This document shows positions 56,900-64,000 of a DNA stretch of 64,000 nt, one piece after another (within the stretch, counting starts at the first letter, position 1; each line of letters begins with the position of its first letter). This DNA comes from an uncultured Hyphomonadaceae bacterium (GTDB lineage Bacteria > Pseudomonadota > Alphaproteobacteria > Caulobacterales > Hyphomonadaceae). The stretch covers positions 1 to 64,000 of the forward strand of contig CALKFG010000006.1 of NCBI GenBank assembly GCA_938084575.1, read 5' to 3'. The notes beneath the pieces were generated by a model, which was given only the letters and a program-made list of their open reading frames with translations, did not search any database and was not told the DNA's origin. The position numbers were made by a program, and so were the translations under genes.

Positions 56900-57292
56900 A
56901 GCCTATCGGCAGTGATAAGGTGGAGGCCGTCAAGGATAAGGTGGAGGCTTCTGTTGCCAGGCGCCTCCGGGCCCCGCCTCAGGCGCTGAAGCCAGAGGAG
57001 TTAAAAGCGGTAACTACGCACAGACTAGGCTGCGAGCAGGTTACCTTCAGCAAAGTTGTCATTAGCAACTATTGTTGATTGAGCTTCTGACGGAGCTCAG
57101 CCGGGTAAAGGCATCGTCTTTAGACGTCCGTCGATCCTGTTTCGGCCCCAATCCGCTCGCTAATGACGAGGTATTGGTGGAGCCGCCGGGTACCGCCCCC
57201 GGGTCCGAGCCGCTTATTACACGCGCGTTTATCACCATAGTTCCGAAGAACACCCCCTTCATAGCCTCTAAGCGCCCCGATTGGAAGAGGCT
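56900..57292 (-). ncRNA. ssrA: circularly permuted two-piece tmRNA
   Basis: Two-piece tmRNA on the minus strand. The acceptor piece comes first and ends in GGCGGCTCCACCA at 57175 with a T-arm-like CCCGGGGGCGG before it. A 25-base spacer (57150-57174) is removed. The coding piece starts at 57149 with GGGGCCGAAACAGGATCGAC, the conserved tmRNA 5' end. The resume codon GCT follows UAGUU at 57066, and the tag reads ANDNFAEGNLLAA then TAG, 57066-57025. Outer ends are approximate. It rescues stalled ribosomes with SmpB. It begins next to the wzt stop codon and precedes sspB. Confidence 0.95.
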
Positions 57293-58048
57293 TCAGGCGT
57301 GAGGACACTGGTCGCGATAGGCGGAAAAAACCTCGGCTACAGGCCCGTCATACCGCAGCTGCCCAGCTTCAAGCCAGATGGCGCGGTTGCAGAAACGGTC
57401 GGCCAGCTCAAGCCAGTGGGTTGAAAAAACCGTTATTCCTGAGCGACCTATCTTGTCCAGAATCCGGTCGCAGGCCGGCTCAAAAAAATGCTGGTCACCG
57501 GCGCCGAAGATTTCATCAATTAAAAGAATATCGGGGGTAATCACCGTTGAAACGGCAAAGGCCAGACGGACGCGCATGCCGTCGGAATAGGTCCGCAGGG
57601 GCTGTTCGAAAAATCCCCCCAGCCCCGAAAACCGACGGATCTCCGGCAAGGCCTGCAGCAGGGTCGCCCGGTCCATGCCCTTGAACAGGCCGCGATCGAG
57701 GGCGAAGTCGTAGCCGCTGAGATCGCCTTCCATGCCATACCCAATGTCGAACAGCGTTCCGATCTGGCCTGTCAGCCGGGCCGCTCCCGCGCTTGGCCGG
57801 AATATCCCGGCCAGCAGGCGCAGCAATGAGGATTTTCCGGCGCCATTCGGGCCAATCAGGGCAATGCGATCACCGGGACCCGCGGTCAGGGTGATATTCC
57901 GGAGCGCCCGGACGACCCCGCCGCGGCGGGTTCGGGTCGGCTGGCCGGCTGCCCGCAAGGCATTGGCCATGAGGGCACGCAGCGATTTGTCCCCTGCGCC
58001 GAGCAGGGGATAGTCCAGGGATACGCGGTCGAGAACGATTTCGGGCAT
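57293..58048 (-). CDS. ATPase of a polysaccharide ABC exporter (Wzt/KpsT/RfbE-like)
   Basis: 251 residues. Walker A (IGPNGAGKSSLLRLL), signature (TYSDGMRVRLAFAVS) and Walker B (ILLIDEIFGAGD) are all intact. It ends soon after the H-loop region (VFSTHWLEL), with no C-terminal carbohydrate-binding domain, so it is more like the KpsT/short RfbE type. Partner permease lies 1 base upstream. Its stop adjoins the tmRNA. Confidence 0.92.
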   Translation of the reverse strand: MPEIVLDRVSLDYPLLGAGDKSLRALMANALRAAGQPTRTRRGGVVRALRNITLTAGPGDRIALIGPNGAGKSSLLRLLAGIFRPSAGAARLTGQIGTLFDIGYGMEGDLSGYDFALDRGLFKGMDRATLLQALPEIRRFSGLGGFFEQPLRTYSDGMRVRLAFAVSTVITPDILLIDEIFGAGDQHFFEPACDRILDKIGRSGITVFSTHWLELADRFCNRAIWLEAGQLRYDGPVAEVFSAYRDQCPHA

Positions 58049-58049
58049 G

Positions 58050-58841
58050 TCAGATCCAGCTGATGAGGTTTCGCCGACAGGTGTTGAGCGTGAGCGCGCC
58101 GGCCAGCAGCGCCAGTGCCGCGACCACCAGGGAGATGGTCAGGGAGTGCAGCGGCATAGGGTCACCCAGAAGCGGGGCCCGGATGATCGCCAGCAGATGG
58201 GTGAGCGGGTTCCAGGTGGCGATGAAGTCATGGTTGATGAGGTCATGCTGGCGCCACAGGACCGGGGTCAGGAAAAAGCCGGCCATCAGGACGAGATCGA
58301 CCAGACGCTGGAGATCGCGAAACCTCGTGGTCAGCACGCACAGGCACAGGCACAGGCCGAACAGGGTGAGAATCAGCACCGGCAGGGCCGCAAGGGCCAG
58401 CAGCCACAGCGCGCTCGGGGCGATGCCAAACACCACGGCCACCAGCAGCCACAGGACGGCGTGATGGCCGAGCAGGATCGACTGGCGCAGCAGAAGTGCC
58501 GCAACAAAGCCTGACACCGAGGTTTCCCTGTCGAAGAAATATGGGCTCTGAACCCGGATCAGGCTGGTCGATTCTGACAGGCTGGACGTGATGAAAGTCC
58601 AGAGGATAAGCCCGAGGGTAACCCATGGGGTGATGAGGGTCGAAGAGGTATCCAGCAAGGCGGCAAGGAGGAAACTCAGCGCACCAATCTGGAGTCCAAG
58701 AGTGAGCGTGATCCAGAACGGGCCGAGCAGGGAGCGAACATAAGTCAGCCGGACGGTCTTCCACGCCAGGTGCGGCCAGAAGGCGGCCTGATCAAAGGCC
58801 ACTTGCAGGTCGCGCCAGAGGGGCTGCCAGTACCCCGTCAT
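58050..58841 (-). CDS. permease of a polysaccharide ABC exporter (Wzm/KpsM-like, ABC-2)
   Basis: 263 residues, six hydrophobic segments. Typical ABC-2 polysaccharide permease start (WKTVRLTYVRSLLGPFWITL) and end (ILTLFGLCLCLCVLTTRFRDLQRLVDLVL region). It forms the channel that carries undecaprenyl-linked polymer across the inner membrane with the ATPase. Overlaps the glycosyltransferase upstream by 4 bases. Confidence 0.9.
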   Translation of the reverse strand: MTGYWQPLWRDLQVAFDQAAFWPHLAWKTVRLTYVRSLLGPFWITLTLGLQIGALSFLLAALLDTSSTLITPWVTLGLILWTFITSSLSESTSLIRVQSPYFFDRETSVSGFVAALLLRQSILLGHHAVLWLLVAVVFGIAPSALWLLALAALPVLILTLFGLCLCLCVLTTRFRDLQRLVDLVLMAGFFLTPVLWRQHDLINHDFIATWNPLTHLLAIIRAPLLGDPMPLHSLTISLVVAALALLAGALTLNTCRRNLISWI

Positions 58842-59836
58842 GGCTTGGCCTCTCCAGCCTGGCGGGGGTGGAGCCCTGGCCGCGGGGATGAGGCCGGCTC
58901 TGCCGGTTCCTGTCTGGCCCGGCAGGCGGTCAGCTTTGGCCGCAAATGGGTCCAGTAAAGCGTCTTGTGGGCGTAAACGGGCATGCGCAAGGCGAAGTCG
59001 AGATGAATGGCGAGGGCCCGCGCCCAGCCTCTGTCGGTGACGGCCCGCCGCCTCAGCCAGTCCTGCAAATCGCCCCGGCCCAGCCGGCAGGAATCCCGAT
59101 ATTCCGGATGGGCCCTGGCGATGTCACCGCTAACAAGATCATAGCTGGCCAGCATGCGACGCCAGTTGCTCGACATGTTGGTGACGGTGTGTCGGTAGTC
59201 GACGCAATAGTGCCGGGCGAGGCCGAAATCATGCTTTGCCGCAAGCGCGGCATACAGCTTGAGATCCTCGCACCCCTGCAGCCCCCGGGCCTGCAGGCCG
59301 GGGTCATAGCCACCGCAGGCCAGCACGGCCTGCCTGAGCATCAGGGGCGCGCTGCCATTGCCGACGAGGTTGCCCCGGCACATCTGGGCCAGGGCATTGC
59401 CCTCGACATTATGGGGGGTGTCATACCGGACAACGCGGCCGGCTGCGTCGATCACCCGGCTCCAGCAATAGACCAGCCCGGTTCGCGGACCCGATTGCAC
59501 CCAGGCGGCGAGCTGCAGCTGCAGCTTGTCCCTGGTCCACAGATCATCGGAATCACAGGGGGCGATCAGCCGGCCCCGTGCCGCTTCGATGGCCCGGTTC
59601 CGGGCGCTGGCGACGCCCCGATTGTCCTGCTGCAACAGGCAGAAGCGCCGGTCCCGGCGGGCAAAGGCCCGGGCAATCTCCGCGGTTGTGTCGGTCGAGC
59701 CGTCATCGACCACAATGACCTCCAAATGCTGATGAGTCTGGCGTGCAATACTGTCCAGCGTCAGTGCCAGATAAGGCGCGGCGTTAAAGGCGGGGACAAT
59801 GACCGAGACGAGTTCGGAGACCGGATCGATCCTCAT
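58838..59836 (-). CDS. family 2 glycosyltransferase
   Basis: 332 residues, GT-A fold: SVIVPAFNAAPYLALTLDSI, VIVVDDGSTDTTAEIA and the metal motif APCDSDDLW. The C-terminal part is helical. The ATG at 59836 overlaps the stop of the upstream glycosyltransferase, so the earlier in-frame region is a shadow of that gene. Adds a sugar to the polymer exported by the adjacent ABC system (inference from operon). Confidence 0.87.
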   Translation of the reverse strand: MRIDPVSELVSVIVPAFNAAPYLALTLDSIARQTHQHLEVIVVDDGSTDTTAEIARAFARRDRRFCLLQQDNRGVASARNRAIEAARGRLIAPCDSDDLWTRDKLQLQLAAWVQSGPRTGLVYCWSRVIDAAGRVVRYDTPHNVEGNALAQMCRGNLVGNGSAPLMLRQAVLACGGYDPGLQARGLQGCEDLKLYAALAAKHDFGLARHYCVDYRHTVTNMSSNWRRMLASYDLVSGDIARAHPEYRDSCRLGRGDLQDWLRRRAVTDRGWARALAIHLDFALRMPVYAHKTLYWTHLRPKLTACRARQEPAEPASSPRPGLHPRQAGEAKP

Positions 59837-60813
59837 ATCAGGGCCCTCCGTCGCGGACCAAGCGGGTAGAACAGCCCTTCGACGAACCCCCGCAATTCTG
59901 AGAACACGAACCAGGTTTTTGGACTTCGGCCGCGGCACAGGCGGGCCACGACCCGGCGGGCGAACCAAACCGGCAGGGCAATCGCGATCCGCCTGAGATT
60001 GCCATGTGCGGGAAATCTCTGCGCCTGCACCCGAAGGGCGGCAACATGACCGCGCATATAGGCCCGTAACTGGTGCTTCAGGGCCGCTTCCGTCTCGCGA
60101 TGGGCATGCCAGACGACGGCGCCGGGGTGATAATGGCACCGCCCCCCCTGGCCAAGGATGCGATACCAGAGCTCGGAATCGCCCGAGCAGCCCGCTGCAC
60201 CGGCATCCAGGACCGGATCAAACAGTCCGAAGCGGGCAAAGGTCCGGGCCCGAAAGGCCATATTGGCTCCGGCGCCGATTTTCCAGGCTTCGAAGCCGAC
60301 CGACCGCGCAGCCCGGAAGTCGTCAAAGGTGAAGTCCTTTGCGGTCTCGCCCCGGCCCAGCGGCCATTCAGCCTCGAACAGGCGAGCGGCGAAACTGTCC
60401 AGCCGAAGCGGCCGGACATTCCCCGTCACCGCGTCAATATCCGGATCCCGAAAGGCCCATCTGATCTCGGCCAGCCAGTCCGGCGATGCAAGCGTGTCGT
60501 CATCGGTCAGGGCGATCAGACGGCCCCTGGCCGCGCCGATGCCTGTATTACGGGCAATATCCAGTCCGGGGGTGTCTTCGCGGACATAGCGGACCCCGGC
60601 AGCGGCGCAGATGCAGCGCGTCAGCCGGTCCGCGGAGGCATTGTCGACGACAATGATTTCATCGGCCGGATGGGTTTGGGCGCGAACAGCCCTCAGGCAG
60701 CGGCTCAGGGCGTCAGGACGGTCCCGTGTGCAGATCACCAGGCTAAGGTCGCAGGGTGGACCGGCCGGGGCTGACCGGGATGGGGAGTCAGGGGGACTTT
60801 GAAAACGGGACAT
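59833..60813 (-). CDS. family 2 glycosyltransferase
   Basis: 326 residues, GT-A fold: LSLVICTRDRPDALSRCL, IVVDNASADRL, the acidic LTDDDT and AGCSGDSELWYRILGQG (catalytic Asp/Glu region). It resembles rhamnosyl- and related transferases by its SGDSELW motif, but the donor is unproven. ATG 60813 follows GGAGG. First gene of the Wzm/Wzt operon; a markedly AT-rich stretch lies upstream. Confidence 0.87.
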   Translation of the reverse strand: MSRFQSPPDSPSRSAPAGPPCDLSLVICTRDRPDALSRCLRAVRAQTHPADEIIVVDNASADRLTRCICAAAGVRYVREDTPGLDIARNTGIGAARGRLIALTDDDTLASPDWLAEIRWAFRDPDIDAVTGNVRPLRLDSFAARLFEAEWPLGRGETAKDFTFDDFRAARSVGFEAWKIGAGANMAFRARTFARFGLFDPVLDAGAAGCSGDSELWYRILGQGGRCHYHPGAVVWHAHRETEAALKHQLRAYMRGHVAALRVQAQRFPAHGNLRRIAIALPVWFARRVVARLCRGRSPKTWFVFSELRGFVEGLFYPLGPRRRALI

Positions 60814-60869
60814 GCGCACCTCCGGCCAGCGCCGTACATGTCCCCAAATGAAACGTCCCCACTCGTCTG

Positions 60870-60937
60870 TTATCAGGTAAGCAAATAAAATACCATTACG
60901 GCATATATAGCTCTCTATTTATCTATATTGAATTAAA
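60870..60937. promoter_or_regulatory. AT-rich interval between lysK and the Wzm/Wzt operon
   Basis: Of the 60 bases around 60886-60945 only about 12 are G or C, against a GC-rich surround. It contains ATATATAG and TATTTATCTATATTG. It would serve as promoter/UP region for the glycosyltransferase-wzm-wzt operon, or bind a silencer such as an H-NS/MucR-like protein (inference). Confidence 0.45.
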
Positions 60938-62518
60938 TTAAAGCTTGGAGGCGATCAGGTCTGCAGTTTCACTAACGCCATAAAGCGCGATAAAGCCGCC
61001 AAATCTCGGCCCCTGGCTTTGACCCAGAAGGACCTCATAAAGGGCCTGGAACCAGTGGCGCAGATTTTCGAAGTGATGGGCCTTGCCAACGCTGAAGGTC
61101 AGGGTCTGCAGCGTGTCCGGATCCGCCGCGCCGTCCCATTGGCTGAGCTGGCTGGCCAGATCCGCCAGGGCGGTCCGTTCCTGAGGGGTCGGTGCGCGAT
61201 AGGTCTTATTCGGTTTGACGAAGTCCTGATAATATTTCAGTGCATAGCCGGCCAGGCGGTCCAGCATGGGATGAGTGTCTGGTGCCGCCTCGGGCGCATA
61301 CCGGGATATAAAGCCCCAGAGCTGGTCTTTTTCTTCGACATTGGCGGCGCTGACAAGGTTCAGCAGCAAGGCAAAGCTGACCGGGCTGTCAGGCTCTGGC
61401 GGGGTCCCTTTATGGATATGCCAGACCGGGTTCTCGACCTGGCGGACCGTTTCCTCGCCGGGGTATTTTTCCAGGAAGGTGAGATAGTCATCAACCGCCT
61501 TCGGGATGACGTCGAAATAAAGTTTCTTGGCAACCCTCGGTTTCTGGAACTGGAACAGAGAGAGGCTTTCCTGCGGCGCATAGGCCAGCCAGTCCTCGAC
61601 TGAAATGCCATTCCCCTTGGTCTTGGAAATCTTTTCACCCTGTTCGTCGAGGAAGAGTTCATAAACATATTGCTGCGGCGGTTCCTTGCCGAGGATCCGC
61701 GTGATCTTGGAATAGATCGGGGCATTGTCCTGGTGGTCCTTGCCGAACATTTCGAAGTCGACGCCAAGGGCCGCCCAGCGCATACCGAAATCGGGCTTCC
61801 ATTGTAATTTTACGTGGCCGCCAGTGACCGGAAGCGTCACATCGGTTCCACTTTCATCCTCGAAGGTGACGGTCCCGGCCTTGGCATCTGTGGCCTTCAT
61901 CGGGACATAAAGGACCCGGCCAGTCGTCGGGGAGATAGGCAGGAACGGGCTGTAAGTCGCCCGGCGTTCGGCGCCCAGCGTCGGCAGCATCACCGCCATG
62001 ATGTCGTCAAACTTCTCCAGCGCCCGCAGCAGCATGGCATCGAAGGTTCCATTCCTGTAGCAGTCTGTGGCCGACAGGAAGTCGTAGTCGAACCCGAAGC
62101 CATCGAGAAAGGCACAGAGCCGCGCGCCCATATGGGCGCCATAGGAGTCATGTGTTCCGAAGGGATCCGGCACGCTGGTCAGGGGTTTCTGGAGAAAGGG
62201 TTCCAGCGCCGCCGGGTTAGGGACTGTGGGCGGCACTTTGCGCATCCCGTCCATGTCGTCCGAAATGCAGATCAGCCGGGTTTCATAAGCCCCGGCCGTC
62301 AGGACTTCGAAGGCATGTTTGACCATGCTGGTCCGGACCACTTCTCCGAACGTGCCGATATGCGGCAGGCCGGAGGGGCCATAGCCGGTTTCAAACACGA
62401 TCGGGCCGGTCTTGGCCTGACCCCGCCGCGCCATGATGTCGAGCCGCTTGCGCAGGGCGCGGGCCTGTTCAAACGGCCAGGCCTTGGCAGTTTCGGCGAA
62501 GGAGGCGAGATCCGGCAT
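60938..62518 (-). CDS. lysK: lysyl-tRNA synthetase, class I
   Basis: 526 residues. The class I LysRS is otherwise archaeal and is found in many alphaproteobacteria instead of the class II enzyme. HIGH appears as PHIGTFGE and KMSKS as KISKTKGNG; the surrounding SGLPHIGT and [12 protein letters not shown] stretches are typical. Start ATG 62518. A separate class II lysS was not seen here. It probably has its own promoter from the interval upstream. Confidence 0.96.
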   Translation of the reverse strand: MPDLASFAETAKAWPFEQARALRKRLDIMARRGQAKTGPIVFETGYGPSGLPHIGTFGEVVRTSMVKHAFEVLTAGAYETRLICISDDMDGMRKVPPTVPNPAALEPFLQKPLTSVPDPFGTHDSYGAHMGARLCAFLDGFGFDYDFLSATDCYRNGTFDAMLLRALEKFDDIMAVMLPTLGAERRATYSPFLPISPTTGRVLYVPMKATDAKAGTVTFEDESGTDVTLPVTGGHVKLQWKPDFGMRWAALGVDFEMFGKDHQDNAPIYSKITRILGKEPPQQYVYELFLDEQGEKISKTKGNGISVEDWLAYAPQESLSLFQFQKPRVAKKLYFDVIPKAVDDYLTFLEKYPGEETVRQVENPVWHIHKGTPPEPDSPVSFALLLNLVSAANVEEKDQLWGFISRYAPEAAPDTHPMLDRLAGYALKYYQDFVKPNKTYRAPTPQERTALADLASQLSQWDGAADPDTLQTLTFSVGKAHHFENLRHWFQALYEVLLGQSQGPRFGGFIALYGVSETADLIASKL

Positions 62519-62600
62519 CGGGGAGCCCTTATCTGGAAGGCGGAGGGAACGGCGTCACCTAGCACCACCCCGGGTCTTGTCAAATCGGGCGCCGGCAAAG

Positions 62601-62636
62601 TGTCAAAAATTCTTGACATGTAAAGAATTTTTGACA
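62601..62636. promoter_or_regulatory. two adjacent 18-bp palindromic operator sites
   Basis: TGTCAAAAATTCTTGACA (62601-62618) is followed directly by TGTAAAGAATTTTTGACA (62619-62636). Each is TGT-x-AA-N6-TTGACA, and the whole 36 bases also form one large inverted repeat with 14-base perfect arms. TTGACA could serve as -35 element. The site lies 39 bases before the membrane protein/HTH pair, so the HTH protein is the natural candidate ligand (inference). Confidence 0.8.
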
Positions 62637-62674
62637 GGATTGCGGGGGATGCTGGTTTGCCATTGGGAGATTTT

Positions 62675-63091
62675 ATGAGCCCTTATTTCCGGGTCGATAT
62701 TGCCGCGTCGGCCGTCACAATTCTGGTCGGCCTGTTACAGCTCGCGGCGTATGCGGGCTGGGTTGGTAATGGCCCGGTCGATGGGGTGGGCTTTTTCATC
62801 CGTCTGGCGGGGAGCGTCGGCCTGATCGTGGTCCTGAGTGTGGCGGTGGCCATCGTCGCGGCAATCCTTGATCGCGACAGTCGCGATCTGGATGAGCGGG
62901 AGCGCCAGCTGCACTTCCGGGCAAGCGGCGGCGTGTCTGCGACCTATGCTGCCGGGCTGGTTCTGCTGATGCTGTCTGCGTTCCGTCCGCTTTCGCCGAT
63001 GCAGCTCGCCCATGCGGTCATCGCCATTTTCGTTGTCGGCGAGGCGGTTCGATTGGCTGGCCTTGCTGTCCATATGGCGCGACGTGTCTGA
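62675..63091 (+). CDS. small membrane protein paired with an HTH regulator
   Basis: 138 residues, four membrane helices (AASAVTILVGLLQLAAYAG; IRLAGSVGLIVVLSVAVAI; SATYAAGLVLLMLSAF; LAHAVIAIFVVGEAVRLAG) with a charged cytosolic loop DRDSRDLDERERQLHF between the second and third. ATG 62675 follows GGGAG. The HTH gene starts three bases after its stop. Such two-gene units, a DUF2178-like membrane protein with a small Xre regulator, are recurrent in bacteria; the role is not known. Confidence 0.75.
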   Translation: MSPYFRVDIAASAVTILVGLLQLAAYAGWVGNGPVDGVGFFIRLAGSVGLIVVLSVAVAIVAAILDRDSRDLDERERQLHFRASGGVSATYAAGLVLLMLSAFRPLSPMQLAHAVIAIFVVGEAVRLAGLAVHMARRV

Positions 63092-63094
63092 GGC

Positions 63095-63313
63095 ATGGCG
63101 CGTCGTCCTGTGATCGGGAACCGGGTCCGTGCGCTGCGCGAGGCGCATGACCGGATGAGCCAGGCCGATCTGGCCGCAGCGATCGGTGTGACCCGGCAGA
63201 CGGTCATCGCGATCGAGCATGGGAAATATTCGCCAAGCCTCGACTCTGCCTTTCGGATCGCAAGGGTTTTCGGGGTCGGGATTGAGGATGTCTTCAGCTG
63301 GGATGAGACGTAG
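63095..63313 (+). CDS. small Xre-family HTH regulator
   Basis: 72 residues, essentially one HTH_3 domain: SQADLAAAIGVTRQTVIAIEHGKYSPSL, read as helix 2-3 (SQADLAAAIGVTRQTVIAIE), then FRIARVFGVGIEDVF. It resembles YozG/Cro-like single-domain regulators. It is coupled to the membrane protein and is presumed to bind the doubled palindrome upstream of it. Confidence 0.87.
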   Translation: MARRPVIGNRVRALREAHDRMSQADLAAAIGVTRQTVIAIEHGKYSPSLDSAFRIARVFGVGIEDVFSWDET

Positions 63314-63345
63314 GGGGCGGCGGCTGCCCGCCCTGAAGACGCACT

Positions 63346-63360
63346 TGACAATCATTCTCA
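63346..63360. promoter_or_regulatory. Fur-box-like site upstream of bfd
   Basis: TGACAATCATTCTCA differs from the classical TGATAATnATTATCA 15-base Fur core at two positions. With its flanks it is a dyad TTGA-n-AAT-n-ATT-n-TCAA at 63345-63361. TTGACA (63345-63350) may be the -35 element, so repression by iron-loaded Fur would be direct. Confidence 0.65.
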
Positions 63361-63379
63361 ACTGTTGCACATGGTTCTC

Positions 63380-63580
63380 ATGATCATTTGCGTCTGCCGC
63401 CGTATCAATGAACAGGGTGTCCGCACCGCGGTAGCTGCCGGTGCCCGGTCGCCTGAGGCCGTACAGGCCTTCCACGGATGCGCGTTCAATTGTGGCAAGT
63501 GCCGCTGCGCCATGGGCGAAACCATTTCTCAGACGCTGGATGAGACCGTGCCGGATGAGGCGCTTCTGGCGGCCGAATAG
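63380..63580 (+). CDS. bfd: bacterioferritin-associated ferredoxin-like [2Fe-2S] protein
   Basis: 66 residues. MIICVCRRINE supplies C4 and C6 and FHGCAFNCGKCRCAM supplies the C-x4-5-C-x2-C pair, the BFD-like cluster pattern. Bfd delivers electrons to release iron from bacterioferritin. ATG 63380 is used because the conserved CVC begins there; no clear ribosome binding site. The Fur-box-like element upstream fits iron-starvation induction. Bacterioferritin itself is not in the window. Confidence 0.85.
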   Translation: MIICVCRRINEQGVRTAVAAGARSPEAVQAFHGCAFNCGKCRCAMGETISQTLDETVPDEALLAAE

Positions 63581-63582
63581 GC

Positions 63583-64000
63583 TTATTCGCCTTCCTCCTG
63601 ATACCCGACCAGCCTGAGCGGCCGGGCTTTGCGACCTTCCAGCTCTGCCCAGCGCACCAGGGCGTCCTCGCGCCCATAGGTGATCCACAGTTCTTCCGGG
63701 GCGACGTCCCTGATCGTATCGGTCAGCTCCGTCCAGTCGGCATGGTCCGACAGGATTAGCGGCAGTTCCACGCCGCGCTGCTTGGCCCGCTGGCGCACCC
63801 CCATCCAGCCCGAGGCGAAGGCGAGGATCGGATCAGGGAAACGCTGTCCCCATTTGTCCGTGAACGCATTGGGTGGTCCGACGATGACCTCGCCGCGAAA
63901 CTGTTCTGCGGGGCCAGCCCGCCGGTCCGGCAGGGTGGCCGGGGCAAGCGGGCCCAGAGCAATGCCTTCGGCTTCGTACAGGGCGCAGAGCTTTTCCAGC
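63583..64000 (-). CDS. ligase-associated DNA exonuclease, C-terminal part (cut by window end)
   Basis: 139 residues are present; the gene continues beyond 64000. Readable parts are EAEGIALGPLAPATLPDRRA, FRGEVIVGPPNAF, RFPDPILAFASGWMGVR, LILSDHADWTELTDTI and LWITYGREDALVRWAE. The SDHADW motif and the closing region match the MBL-fold beta-CASP exonucleases found beside an ATP-dependent DNA ligase and helicase in a bacterial DNA repair cassette. The zinc-binding HxHxDH motif would be off the window. Converges on bfd, three bases apart. Confidence 0.82.
   Translation of the reverse strand, partial: LEKLCALYEAEGIALGPLAPATLPDRRAGPAEQFRGEVIVGPPNAFTDKWGQRFPDPILAFASGWMGVRQRAKQRGVELPLILSDHADWTELTDTIRDVAPEELWITYGREDALVRWAELEGRKARPLRLVGYQEEGE

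Noticed and set aside
57062-57302. Small open frames at the tmRNA locus
   Set aside because: They overlap the conserved tmRNA 5' and 3' elements and the tag reading frame.
62675-63313. Toxin-antitoxin pair
   Set aside because: The membrane protein has four helices and 138 residues, unlike known small toxic peptides, and the HTH gene is second; membrane/HTH regulatory pairs explain it better.

Overview
This window is GC-rich bacterial chromosome, densely coded on both strands. The organism is an alphaproteobacterium, most likely from the Caulobacterales/Maricaulales side (Hyphomonadaceae in the broad sense). The evidence is a circularly permuted two-piece tmRNA gene, a class I lysyl-tRNA synthetase, the hemC-hemD-mitofilin-like-hemY operon divergent from tsaD, a DUF3576 lipoprotein-leuS-lptE-holA string, an alphaproteobacterial-type SspB and an NtrZ-like periplasmic protein. 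The genus cannot be read from the sequence. A GH16 laminarinase-like enzyme and a large TonB receptor would suit an aquatic, polymer-degrading bacterium.

Region by region. 1-2236: a short tandem repeat, one small conserved-looking gene, then about 1.65 kb with no convincing gene but several tandem repeats. 2237-13384: a surface-polysaccharide locus with glycosyltransferases, a DPM1-GtrA fusion, a GT39-like enzyme, an acyltransferase, an FAD oxidoreductase, GtrA and a Wzx flippase; six minus-strand genes form a tightly coupled operon. 13479-16037: metK and a zinc-ribbon membrane protein. 16236-22822: a TonB receptor divergent from a secreted S9 peptidase, then a GH16 hydrolase and tRNA-Thr. 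22909-28362: the heme operon and tsaD. 28376-36416: envelope proteins, leuS, lptE, holA, a DMT transporter and an amidase. 36485-36860: RNase P RNA.

36969-46356: cysQ, rfbB, the Kdo pathway (kdsA, kdsD, kdsB) with a mannose-1-phosphate guanylyltransferase/AGE fusion, a TetR regulator, carbonic anhydrase and pyrophosphatase. 46498-53559: mixed metabolism and membrane genes (MFS transporter, lpdA, DsbB, ExoD-like) and tRNA-Leu. 53918-57292: ferrochelatase, a RusA-like nuclease, MAPEG, a thioesterase, sspB and the tmRNA gene. 57293-60813: a second polysaccharide system, a Wzm/Wzt ABC exporter with two glycosyltransferases. 60938-64000: lysK, a membrane protein/HTH pair behind two adjacent palindromic operator sites, a bfd gene behind a Fur-box-like site, and the end of a ligase-associated exonuclease.

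Functionally, much of the window serves the cell envelope: Kdo and GDP-sugar supply, two polymer assembly/export routes (Wzx type and ABC type), LptE and ExoD. The rest is heme/iron supply (hemC, hemD, hemY, hemH, bfd), translation (metK, leuS, lysK, tRNAs, rnpB) and ribosome rescue (tmRNA beside its degradation adaptor SspB). I found no prophage, insertion sequence, CRISPR array or recognisable defence system. The best candidates for something undescribed are the doubled operator in front of the membrane/HTH pair, the tmRNA-sspB adjacency, the guanylyltransferase-AGE fusion and the unusual cysteines in the receptor plug.
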